Origin: Acetobacterium sp965140355
GTDB lineage: Bacteria; Bacillota; Clostridia; Eubacteriales; Eubacteriaceae
Length of the DNA: 64,000 nt
Reading direction: 5' to 3'
Assembly: GCA_965140355.1 (NCBI GenBank)
Contig: OZ223194.1
Coordinates: 496,001-560,000, forward strand
The translations under genes were made by a program, and so were the position numbers. Under the pieces are notes generated by a model that was not told the DNA's origin, did no database searches, and saw only the letters and a program-made list of their open reading frames with translations. This document shows, piece by piece, positions 46,719-54,672 of the stretch. Position 1 is the stretch's first letter; the number at the start of each line of letters is the position of its first letter.

Positions 46719-47804
46719 TCAAATAAAATTTACAATATATTCCTGATCATCATCACGATCCAACCAGATTGTTTCACTGGTTTCATCAATCCCATATTGG
46801 GATAGATAGATCACTGACTTTTTGTCAAAAATACGTTTATCATCAATAATTTGATAAGTTTTATTCAAACCGTATCGGGTTCCGCCTTTTTCGTTTACGC
46901 CGCCCCCGACAGCCAATGGAAAGATTCGCTCATTTTTGACATCCCGAAAATCAAGATACGCCGAAAAAGAACTGGTTACATCACAATTATCGTCTTGAAT
47001 CAATTCTACAATTTTTGCTTCCGTTACCTCAACAAAATCTTCACTGCGACCAATCGATTTCAAATGATATATATTATCCAATATTGTCATCAGCACCATT
47101 TCTTCCGCTTTGACATGGATAACCAGCTCAACATTATTCAGGATTTCATAAAATTTAAGTGATGTTGTCAGTGATCGAAATTTTGAATATGGTTTTGTAT
47201 ACTGTAACTCTTTGTATTTTTCAAATTCATCTTTAATTTGCTTTTCCATTTCTTTAATCTGTTTTTCTCGACGACATAATTTTTCATATTGTACCTCACC
47301 CTTATTAACTTCCGTCTTTTTAATTTTGATCGTTTTTTTCCGTGTCTTGATCAAATCCATAATCCGTTTATAGCGGGTATTTTTAAAATTTTCAATTTCA
47401 TCATTAAGTTCTTTCAACGCTATAAATTCCTGATACAATATTTCATCAAACACCTTTATCGTTATTCGTTTTCTGAAACTGTTTCCCTGCGATTTTTGGG
47501 CGGCTGCAACCTTATCAAAAGCACTCGATAGCAATTCCGGGTTTCTCATTTTGACCAAAATACCACGATCATCCATTGTCGAATTTAAAAAACAATAATC
47601 GGTATAGGGTTCTCGATGCATGGATTCATATTTCCCCTGAATGCTTAAATCCATTGGATGATAGGTCTGATAACCGCAGGCTTCGTGAAGTGCTCCGATA
47701 ACAGTCGAAAAAGGCGGAAGCGGATAAGTCATTTTATTGGTATCACTTTCTTCCTTACGGTAGTTGGCACTGCTTTGATATAACTTGATTCTTAACGCCT
47801 TCAT
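46719..47804 (-). CDS. cas5: CRISPR-associated protein Cas5 (type I-B) with charged insertion
   Basis: This 361-residue protein starts with the RAMP fold typical of Cas5 (KALRIKLYQSSANY, then PPFSTVIGALHEACGY). It also has the late motif LSQYGIDETSETIW. The family is usually about 220-260 residues. The excess is an internal, strongly charged, probably coiled-coil segment at about residues 125-205 rich in Lys and Glu. In Cascade, Cas5 holds the crRNA 5' handle. The frame is intact and in operon order, so the insertion looks like a real feature of this variant. Confidence 0.9.
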   Translation of the reverse strand: MKALRIKLYQSSANYRKEESDTNKMTYPLPPFSTVIGALHEACGYQTYHPMDLSIQGKYESMHREPYTDYCFLNSTMDDRGILVKMRNPELLSSAFDKVAAAQKSQGNSFRKRITIKVFDEILYQEFIALKELNDEIENFKNTRYKRIMDLIKTRKKTIKIKKTEVNKGEVQYEKLCRREKQIKEMEKQIKDEFEKYKELQYTKPYSKFRSLTTSLKFYEILNNVELVIHVKAEEMVLMTILDNIYHLKSIGRSEDFVEVTEAKIVELIQDDNCDVTSSFSAYLDFRDVKNERIFPLAVGGGVNEKGGTRYGLNKTYQIIDDKRIFDKKSVIYLSQYGIDETSETIWLDRDDDQEYIVNFI

Positions 47805-47834
47805 AAGCTTTACCTTCTTTCTCCTGATCCGCTA

Positions 47835-48713
47835 TCATACCCCATACCAATTGTTAATTTCACTTTTAATGTCGTTAAAAAACGCGGTCATGTTCTGGGG
47901 TTTTAATTTTTCGACAATTTCTTCTTCATTTAAAAATTCATTGCCACGTAAAAGCCCGCAATTAAAGCCTTTTTCAAGTTTCCCCAGTAAATCATCACTG
48001 ATGATCAGCTTTTCGCCTTGAACCCTCACAACATTTTCGAAAAAGTGTGTTTTTCGAGGTGATAATCCACCAATAACAAAAACCGGCTCAGCATTATCTA
48101 AGTTACCTTTTACTACCAGGCTCAGATTTTCGATTGCTTCAACAATCGCAATAACGCGATTGGCTTTTTCTGCGGAAGTCGCTTCCGCGTTAAAGTTCTC
48201 ATCTTTTCCCACCATTTCCAGATCCATCGTAAAGCTGTATACTTTTAAAGACTTGTCATATTCGTACTGATAAGGCATTAATCCTGATTCCTTCGATTTT
48301 TCCTGTAAGTTAATCCCTTTCTGTTTTGCTTCGGTGCTCGCTAAATAGAGATTATTATGGAATCGCGTTTCATTAACAAAGTTATCTGTTGAAATGGCAT
48401 CCGTCAGGTAAAAAGAACTTTTTCGGATATAGGTTGTTCCCTTGGTGCTCATATAACCGCCTTCAAGGGCTTTGCAATTTGCCGCCGTTAATTTTTCGGT
48501 CACCAGTTTTTGCGTTGCGCCATCGACTTCCGTCTGCAAATCATCATATAAGCCACTTTGCACCATAATGGCATTTTTAAGGCTTTCGCGGCTGCGAATT
48601 GAATAAACTTTTTTATTTTTAAAAACCTTCTGTACACTGGAGATGTTTCCCAATCCTTCTGAATAGTTGGCGGTCATATTCGCTACCACCGTTAATGTTA
48701 ATGCCTTTTTCAT
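47835..48713 (-). CDS. cas7: CRISPR-associated protein Cas7 (Cst2/DevR family)
   Basis: This 292-residue RAMP protein forms the Cascade backbone along the crRNA. Family marks include KALTLTVVANMTANYSEG at the start and SRESLKNAIM near residue 42. The glycine-rich GGYMSTKGTTYIRKS region and GGLSPRKTHFFENV near residue 226 are also typical of the Cst2/DevR branch. It is two bases from the cas8b stop and 30 from the cas5 start. Confidence 0.93.
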   Translation of the reverse strand: MKKALTLTVVANMTANYSEGLGNISSVQKVFKNKKVYSIRSRESLKNAIMVQSGLYDDLQTEVDGATQKLVTEKLTAANCKALEGGYMSTKGTTYIRKSSFYLTDAISTDNFVNETRFHNNLYLASTEAKQKGINLQEKSKESGLMPYQYEYDKSLKVYSFTMDLEMVGKDENFNAEATSAEKANRVIAIVEAIENLSLVVKGNLDNAEPVFVIGGLSPRKTHFFENVVRVQGEKLIISDDLLGKLEKGFNCGLLRGNEFLNEEEIVEKLKPQNMTAFFNDIKSEINNWYGV

Positions 48714-48715
48714 CT

Positions 48716-50167
48716 TTAATTTCCCCCTTCATTATTGCTGGTGTTATCGTTACCTTTTCGCAATGCATTTATAAATGTATAGGCGATATCTTTATTATTT
48801 TCAAAATCTTCAAATAGATCATATGCAAAATTAAATGATACGTTTGAATAATTCGACAACTGTAAAAGAATTTGACAAACTCGGTCATAATCTTTAAATA
48901 CAATTGCACTTGTCAATCGTTGCCGATATGACTCGATTTTATTTTCGGGTATTTTTTTTACCACTTCTTTTGCACAAGCGTAGGCCCCACTCATTTTCTT
49001 TTTCATCACTTCTCCCCCTTTACGGATCAGCCAGTTAATTTCGATACATTGACTGACTAAATACCCGTTACTATTTTTTTGTTTTAAAAATAGCTCAATC
49101 AGCTCATCCGTTAAAACTAAATTCAAAATACAATTTGTTACTTTTTCTTGAATATCTATATAATAGTTATCATTGATTTTTAACGAAAAGCAAAAGGCTT
49201 TATAATTAATTTTATCCATCGATTTTAGAATTTCCATACTTTCGTGACGAATATAAAGGGTTTCAAAAAAATCCCGCTCTCTATTTTTATAGATCACTTC
49301 AACATCAAAATTAATAAATTGCGACGAAAAAATCATGCTGTTAAATAACGAATAGCGAACATTCTGATTCTTATTTTTGTCATCATCACGGTCTTTTTTT
49401 ACCTGCGTTCTTAAAAACGTATTTATTTTCTTCAACTGTTTTAAATCATAATTAGCATTTATAAAAAACGCTTCACGATCGCCTATAAAGGCAAAAGGAA
49501 TCCAGTCAAATAAAATAGTATCCATATTGGTGCTGGTTTTAACATTGAAATTATAGGCCGTAGAACGGCCTTTTTTTCCCATATCAATGCTATACCCACT
49601 CAGTCGACAACTATCTCCGCCCTCATTTAACAACTGATGGGTATTGGCATAATTGGCATATAGATTTTTTTTATAACGAAAACTTTCTTTTGTCGATAAG
49701 TCCTTGTTTGCTTTTATGATTGTTAAAATCTCGTCTTTATTTTCTCCCGTAAATTTGGTTTTTCCAAAAATTTTTTTCATCACAGTATTACCAGTCAGCC
49801 AAGTATTGATTTCTTTAATTTCTGCTTCTTCAAAAACAGATTTTTTTAATTGCTCTTCAATTAAAAATGAATATAAATCATTTGGATAAATCTCTCTGAC
49901 AAACCTAAGATAATCTTCTTCGCTTAAATACTCTTTTGCAAAACATAAATATTCAAAACCGGTTGATCGTTCATAAACGCACACAATTGACTTTTGCAGC
50001 TCTTTTGCTATTTCCGGCAGACTCAAAACATCGAATGCTTTTTCAATCCAGGGAATCTCCAGAAAATCGAAATATCTCATCAAACCTAAAGCAGCGGCCG
50101 AATAACGCCATTCCGTAGCAGACAATTTAAAATAACTTTTTTCATCAATTACAAATTCTTCAACCAA
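48716..50167 (-). CDS. cas8b: CRISPR-associated protein Cas8b (Cst1 family, Cascade large subunit)
   Basis: This 483-residue protein in the large-subunit position has the N-terminal pattern of Cst1-type Cas8b (TEWRYSAAALGLMRYFDFLEI, shown as a landmark near residues 18-38). It should recognise the PAM and recruit Cas3. The start is TTG at 50167, supported by AGGAGGG 6 bases upstream. Sequence conservation in this family is low, so the assignment rests partly on operon position between cas6 and cas7. Confidence 0.87.
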   Translation of the reverse strand: MVEEFVIDEKSYFKLSATEWRYSAAALGLMRYFDFLEIPWIEKAFDVLSLPEIAKELQKSIVCVYERSTGFEYLCFAKEYLSEEDYLRFVREIYPNDLYSFLIEEQLKKSVFEEAEIKEINTWLTGNTVMKKIFGKTKFTGENKDEILTIIKANKDLSTKESFRYKKNLYANYANTHQLLNEGGDSCRLSGYSIDMGKKGRSTAYNFNVKTSTNMDTILFDWIPFAFIGDREAFFINANYDLKQLKKINTFLRTQVKKDRDDDKNKNQNVRYSLFNSMIFSSQFINFDVEVIYKNRERDFFETLYIRHESMEILKSMDKINYKAFCFSLKINDNYYIDIQEKVTNCILNLVLTDELIELFLKQKNSNGYLVSQCIEINWLIRKGGEVMKKKMSGAYACAKEVVKKIPENKIESYRQRLTSAIVFKDYDRVCQILLQLSNYSNVSFNFAYDLFEDFENNKDIAYTFINALRKGNDNTSNNEGGN

Positions 50168-50182
50168 TCGTATCCCTCCTTT

Positions 50183-50926
50183 TTAGAATAAATCCTGAGC
50201 AACTAAGTCTACTAGTCCAAATCCCGCACTATGACGAGAGCCAATTCCGGCATCATAAAAATATTGCAGCAATTTAACATCGGCTTCCATCTGCAACATT
50301 CCAATTGAGATATTTAATAAACAGCCATAATGCTTAACCACTACTTTTTTACAATTTAAAGGTTTACATCTGATCTTCTCGGCAACTTGTTTATTAAAGC
50401 CAGCCCGCTCAGCCTGACTCCTTAATACGGTAAATAATTTCTCAGTGAACGCTTCATCGTTAAAAACATAATAATTATCGCCATTTGTTTCCCGGTTATG
50501 TTCTCTGACACAAAGTCCTGATCCTGGCGCAGTTTTAAAGATCACTTTATTTGTTTCGATTTTTTCAGCCTTCTTCTCATAAATCGTTCTTAACACCATT
50601 TCATTTTCGAATGGCAAAGGAAATGCTTTATTTTTTTGCTCGATAAAAGCCATATACATAATCAAACTAACTTGCGCATCGTCAATGGCCGTGAACAAAA
50701 CTTTTAATTGGTTTGCCCCTAAAATAATTTTGTCTTTTTTAAAATCTGGTTGTTTAAAAACAACCGAAAACGAAAATGATTTTGCTAATGTATCACGATA
50801 AAACTTTTCGAAATATTCGCCTCCTTTTGCTTCGGTTAGCGCTTTTTTTATGAACGCAATAAATACTTTTCGATAATCAAGCGGTATAATCATCGATTTT
50901 AGACTAAAGTTCAGTTCTAGTTTCAA
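50183..50926 (-). CDS. cas6: CRISPR-associated endoribonuclease Cas6
   Basis: This 247-residue RAMP protein ends with the diagnostic glycine-rich loop GIGSRHSAGFG (about residues 226-236). It cuts the precursor transcript within each repeat to release crRNAs with an 8-base 5' handle. The start is TTG at 50926 with GAGGTG about 7 bases before it. It is the first gene of the cas operon; no clear promoter was recognised in the 144-base gap upstream. Confidence 0.95.
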   Translation of the reverse strand: MKLELNFSLKSMIIPLDYRKVFIAFIKKALTEAKGGEYFEKFYRDTLAKSFSFSVVFKQPDFKKDKIILGANQLKVLFTAIDDAQVSLIMYMAFIEQKNKAFPLPFENEMVLRTIYEKKAEKIETNKVIFKTAPGSGLCVREHNRETNGDNYYVFNDEAFTEKLFTVLRSQAERAGFNKQVAEKIRCKPLNCKKVVVKHYGCLLNISIGMLQMEADVKLLQYFYDAGIGSRHSAGFGLVDLVAQDLF

Positions 50927-51070
50927 ATTTTTTCACCTCTTTTGCTGTTTAATCACATTATGATTTCATATTAATCTTTTTTATTGTAAATAATTATTTT
51001 CAATTTAATTTCTTATTCGCCCATCTTGACCAAATATCGAATATCTTATAACGCCCTTTCTCAAGAGGTC

Positions 51071-52120
51071 TTATTGCACCGGTAATTTAAATACCGCCTC
51101 ATAGGACTTGAAATTATTTCCATGTACTTGCACCTTTACGGTTATTTCTGAACTGGGATTATTCAAGCCATAAGCACACTGCGCACCCACACATTTTGCT
51201 CCGATCGGTGTTTCCTGGGGATGAACAGCTATCGAAGCCGGATACGTGCTGGCAACTTCCCCATTTGCATCAATGACATTAAAATCATTTGAATCAATGT
51301 AGAGTTCCATAAAACTTTTTTCGACCCCAATATTGTTATAGTCATAATTTAAAATGACCACCTGCCCCGGCGTTTTTTCGGAGAATTGATTACGATCATC
51401 GGTAGCTGTTACCGCCGTAAATGATAACGAAAACTCACCGTCAACAGTCCATGTTTCGCCGAGACCATAGACCTTATTTTTTTGAGTATCTTCGGTCACT
51501 TTCGAATCCGTGGTAGTATTAGTGTTCGTGTTATTCGTGTTGTTCGTGTTGTTCATGTTGATCGGCTTATTCTCTCTTGTATCAGCCATCCCCATAAAAC
51601 TAGCCATGCTAATAAGAAATGCAATACTAAAAATAACCGTCATTATAATTCTCGGAGCCAATTCAAATTTCCTGCTGATCCAAACCAATGCTATCCCAGC
51701 CGGTGGAAAAACAATCGTAATCAAAATAATGAACCAGGATTTTTGCCACCAGCTGGCCGCTCCCCAGATATCATATTGATCATAAAATGCCGCAACCAAA
51801 TAAACTACTCCAAACGACCACGCTAAAAATGACCAGATATATAAGTCAGTATAATTTCCTGCCGTAATTGAACCTATCAAGGCGGCGGCAAGATAAAATC
51901 CCCCGGCGGTCAATGATCCCGCCATCCCCAACGAGTTGCGTGTTGCCACGCCAACAATGCCGGCAATAATAAAAAACACCGCCACTATCAACCCTGCGGT
52001 CCCACTCACTTCACCATTGGATGCAACCGTATTGACGATCCCTGCCGCACACGATTGAAACATGATAAAAAACGATAATACCATCGAAATAATGCCAATA
52101 ACCAATTTTGCAGTTTTCAT
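51071..52120 (-). CDS. Membrane protein with extracellular DUF4352-like domain
   Basis: This 349-residue protein starts at 52120, where GGAGAAG precedes ATG; the frame extends 11 codons further without support. The N-terminal 190 residues contain about five or six membrane helices. A low-complexity Asn/Thr linker, encoded by a short tandem repeat near 51520-51560, leads to a C-terminal beta-rich domain (about 230-349; LGETWTVDGEFSLSFTAV, then VVILNYDYNNIG), which resembles the DUF4352 group of secreted immunoglobulin-like domains. The function is unknown. It is upstream of cas6 and co-directional, but 144 bases away. Confidence 0.7.
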   Translation of the reverse strand: MKTAKLVIGIISMVLSFFIMFQSCAAGIVNTVASNGEVSGTAGLIVAVFFIIAGIVGVATRNSLGMAGSLTAGGFYLAAALIGSITAGNYTDLYIWSFLAWSFGVVYLVAAFYDQYDIWGAASWWQKSWFIILITIVFPPAGIALVWISRKFELAPRIIMTVIFSIAFLISMASFMGMADTRENKPINMNNTNNTNNTNTNTTTDSKVTEDTQKNKVYGLGETWTVDGEFSLSFTAVTATDDRNQFSEKTPGQVVILNYDYNNIGVEKSFMELYIDSNDFNVIDANGEVASTYPASIAVHPQETPIGAKCVGAQCAYGLNNPSSEITVKVQVHGNNFKSYEAVFKLPVQ

Positions 52121-52226
52121 TTTTCTTCTCCCTCTTATTTTTGATAACATCATTATACCATTTACAGTAAGACAAATTTGGTACAGGTAACTTGATTTTG
52201 CATTTTTGCTGTATTATAAAGTCCCT

Positions 52227-53252
52227 CTAATTTATGGATTCATTCTCATCATAATTTTTAATGATCGCCTGCACTCTTTTTAATAATTCGTTGCGAACAC
52301 TTTTCGGTGAAATAACTTTTACCTTTTCAGCATACTGTAACAGCCAAAAATAAAGGCCGTCGCCATCATTAACCGAAACTCTAACATCAAAATAATTATC
52401 TTCTTGTTTTTTAAATTGGATATCTTCGCCAAAATAATCAATAATTTCATCTACCATTTCGGCTTTGACTCTGAGGACCGGATGAATATTTTCGCCGCCA
52501 AAATTATACATGCATTTTGAAACATATGCTTCTATTTTGTTTGCCGAATTATCTCCGACGATTTCTCTAACCGGTTTTACTCTGCTATCGGTAATCGCCA
52601 GATTATAGATTCGATCCAAGCGGTAAAATGATAAATTGTCATATTTATCATAGTTACCAATTAAATAATAACGATCCCCTCGCCATTTTAAGGCATACGG
52701 GTTAAATAGGTATACTTTTCCTTCAAATCTTAATTGCTTCTCCATATTTGTATCGGTATATTGATATTGGAATTCGACTTTTCGTCCTTTACGAATGGCC
52801 AACAATAGCATATCAATATGTTCGGAAATTTTAGGTTTTGTTGTTTTAATGTAAGACTTTACCGGCGTGACATTTTGTAAAACTTTTCGGCTCTCGGTGC
52901 TTGCCAACGACCTCAAGCGGTTTGCCAGTGATGCTGATTTCTTCGCTGTTAAAAACCGGGCCTGCCAAACGGCATCAATCAAGATCTTTAGTTCCCAATC
53001 TTCAAACAATCGGCTGCACATATAATATCCTTTGCGATTGTCTTCACATAAGACAATTTCATATCCATAATCGCTATCGTTGTTAAAATACTCCATCAAC
53101 ACATTGATATCCCGACTCACCGATTTGCGTTCGGCTTCAATTCCATAAGTTTCCAGCTTACGACAAATTTCGTTCGCGGTAATGGGATGATGTTCGTCGG
53201 TTTCTTTAAGTATGTCCAAAACCCGCAAAATTTTCATTTTAGTGTCTGCCAT
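52227..53252 (-). CDS. WYL-domain transcriptional regulator
   Basis: This 341-residue protein has an N-terminal DeoR/HTH_11 winged helix (KILRVLDILKE, then ITANEICRKLETYG and KSVSRDINVL). A WYL domain follows (FQYQYTDT, FNPYALKWRGDRYYLIG, FYRLDRI) with a C-terminal extension. WYL domains sense nucleic acids or nucleotides and several regulate CRISPR or phage-defence loci. It lies two genes upstream of cas6, separated by the DUF4352-like membrane protein gene, all on the minus strand, so a link to cas expression is possible but unproven. Confidence 0.92.
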   Translation of the reverse strand: MADTKMKILRVLDILKETDEHHPITANEICRKLETYGIEAERKSVSRDINVLMEYFNNDSDYGYEIVLCEDNRKGYYMCSRLFEDWELKILIDAVWQARFLTAKKSASLANRLRSLASTESRKVLQNVTPVKSYIKTTKPKISEHIDMLLLAIRKGRKVEFQYQYTDTNMEKQLRFEGKVYLFNPYALKWRGDRYYLIGNYDKYDNLSFYRLDRIYNLAITDSRVKPVREIVGDNSANKIEAYVSKCMYNFGGENIHPVLRVKAEMVDEIIDYFGEDIQFKKQEDNYFDVRVSVNDGDGLYFWLLQYAEKVKVISPKSVRNELLKRVQAIIKNYDENESIN

Positions 53253-53351
53253 TTTTCCCTCCTTAAATTTGATCGTTTTATCATATCACATACTATTTTC
53301 CCAAAAGAGTACCGGTCCATTTTTAGAAACCTTTGTTATTTAAACCAAAAA

Positions 53352-53399
53352 ACTCGCCCTGAAACACCGTTTACATTTAACGTCGATTTGGGGGCGAGT
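53352..53399 (-). terminator. Terminator after the small ORF at 53438
   Basis: ACTCGCCC (53352-53359) and GGGCGAGT (53392-53399) form the stem base. Read on the minus strand, the hairpin is followed by a run of T. It lies 38 bases after the stop of the 49-residue gene and before the WYL gene. Confidence 0.75.
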
Positions 53400-53437
53400 C
53401 GCTTTTTTTTGATTAGTATCAAACCAAAAGACTTTAT

Positions 53438-53587
53438 TTATTCCTCTGCTCTTTCTCTTTCATCAATAACGCGTAACGCTTTCCTGAGCGCATCTTTGAC
53501 TTTCTCTTCTTTATGGATAGGAATCATAACAACTTCGTCTAAAGCATTCATAATTATCCGAATCCGATCTTCTTTACTCATTTTCAT
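53438..53587 (-). CDS. Small conserved-looking protein of 49 residues, unknown function
   Basis: The frame runs ATG (53587) to TAA (53438-53440) and encodes a highly charged helical peptide (starts MKMSKEDRIRIIMNALDE, ends RVIDERERAEE). GAGGAGG lies about 9 bases before the ATG, and a terminator follows the stop, both features of a real gene. It is 37 bases downstream of the GyrI-like gene and probably co-transcribed. I recognise no family. A longer open frame on the opposite strand here is a shadow. Confidence 0.7.
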   Translation of the reverse strand: MKMSKEDRIRIIMNALDEVVMIPIHKEEKVKDALRKALRVIDERERAEE

Positions 53588-53624
53588 TTTTAATCGCCTC
53601 CTCTTTCCAAACACTTTTTAACAA

Positions 53625-54074
53625 CTACTTAATGGGCACACAAAACTCACAATAACCTTTTTCGACCAATTTTACCGCATATCTTTCGAGAATTAATCGG
53701 TTTTCATCGAATATTTGATTTTTTTCCTGAAGAATCCTAAAAACACCATTCCAAAATTCTTGGACGGCTGCCGCGGTGTGTTCAATTTTAAAGCTAAGAT
53801 ATCTACCACCTTCAATTCGCTCAATCTCCAGTTCCTTTACTTTAAAATCCGCGCCTACCACAATGCCAACATCATAACGGCAATTTTCTGGTGCTGTTGT
53901 TTGTGGATTATCTCTGGCAATACCATAAATAATCGCGTCCTCATTTAATAACTGGTTTTTCCCTGCCCAGTTTTTAAACTTATCCATTAACTCATAATTT
54001 TCTTCTCCATATGCCCCAATACGACGCATATATGCTAACTGCTGATCCGCTAGAAGTTCAAACTGAAGTTCCAT
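53625..54074 (-). CDS. GyrI-like small-molecule-binding domain protein
   Basis: This 149-residue stand-alone ligand-binding domain of the GyrI/AraC-effector (SOUL-like) fold shows QQLAYMRRIGAYGEEN near the N-terminus, DVGIVVGADF in the middle and RYLSFKIEHTAAAVQEFWNG near the centre-right, with no DNA-binding domain. AGGAGC precedes the ATG at 54074; the frame is open 15 codons further without support. Relatives bind drugs or small lipophilic compounds. It heads a two-gene unit with the 49-residue protein. Confidence 0.82.
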   Translation of the reverse strand: MELQFELLADQQLAYMRRIGAYGEENYELMDKFKNWAGKNQLLNEDAIIYGIARDNPQTTAPENCRYDVGIVVGADFKVKELEIERIEGGRYLSFKIEHTAAAVQEFWNGVFRILQEKNQIFDENRLILERYAVKLVEKGYCEFCVPIK

Positions 54075-54266
54075 AATTGCTCCTGATTTTAAATTTAGCG
54101 TAATATTACCCTGTGACATTGCAATATATTTATGTTAAACCAATATAAAAAAATTTGCAATTAATCTTTTAAAAGTTATTTTTCATACAACAGATATTCC
54201 GCATTTTTTACTTTTGTATTAGATGAGAAATGATTAAATACTTCATTTAATGACTCGCTCGTCAAA

Positions 54267-54309
54267 AAAATCCGACCTGATGGTTTCACTCCCCATCAGG
54301 TCGGATTTT
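54267..54309. terminator. Terminator downstream of ptsH
   Basis: A 17-bp stem, AAAATCCGACCTGATGG with its complement at 54293-54309, has T-rich flanks on both strands. On the minus strand it ends the ptsI-ptsH transcript, 75 bases after the ptsH stop. Confidence 0.9.
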
Positions 54310-54383
54310 AATGGTTTAATCCTATAATTTATAACTATTTATCTATTTTTAAGCGTCGTCTTCAGTTCTCACGGATTTCACCG

Positions 54384-54647
54384 CTATTCGTCAAACCGAT
54401 CGTTTATCATTTGCACTAAAGTATCAACTGCTGCCGTCTCGTCTTCGCCTTCTGCTTTAATCTTCACTGTCATGCCCTGCGAAATTCCCCCCGCCATTAC
54501 CCCAACAATGCTTTTCGCATTAATGACTTTATCCTCATTGATAACAAAAATATCGGCTTTGAATTTTCCAGCGGCTTTAACAAACATCGACGCCGGTCGC
54601 GCATGAATTCCGGTTTCATTTAACACGGTTACTTCTTTTAATTCCAT
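54384..54647 (-). CDS. ptsH: Phosphocarrier protein HPr
   Basis: This 87-residue HPr has His15 in GIHARPAS, which takes phosphate from enzyme I and passes it to PTS IIA proteins. It also has Ser46 in NAKSIVGVMAGG, the HPr-kinase site used for carbon catabolite control in Firmicutes. It is 25 bases after ptsI on the same strand with AAGGAG before its start. The gene order ptsI-ptsH is the reverse of the common ptsH-ptsI. The likely partner in this window is the glucitol IIA at 62865-63230. Confidence 0.97.
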   Translation of the reverse strand: MELKEVTVLNETGIHARPASMFVKAAGKFKADIFVINEDKVINAKSIVGVMAGGISQGMTVKIKAEGEDETAAVDTLVQMINDRFDE

Positions 54648-54672
54648 TTTTAATCTCCTTCACATTTATCAA

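Noticed and set aside
53187..53621. 144-codon open frame on the + strand
   Set aside because: Antisense to the better supported 49-residue gene and its terminator; no ribosome binding site.
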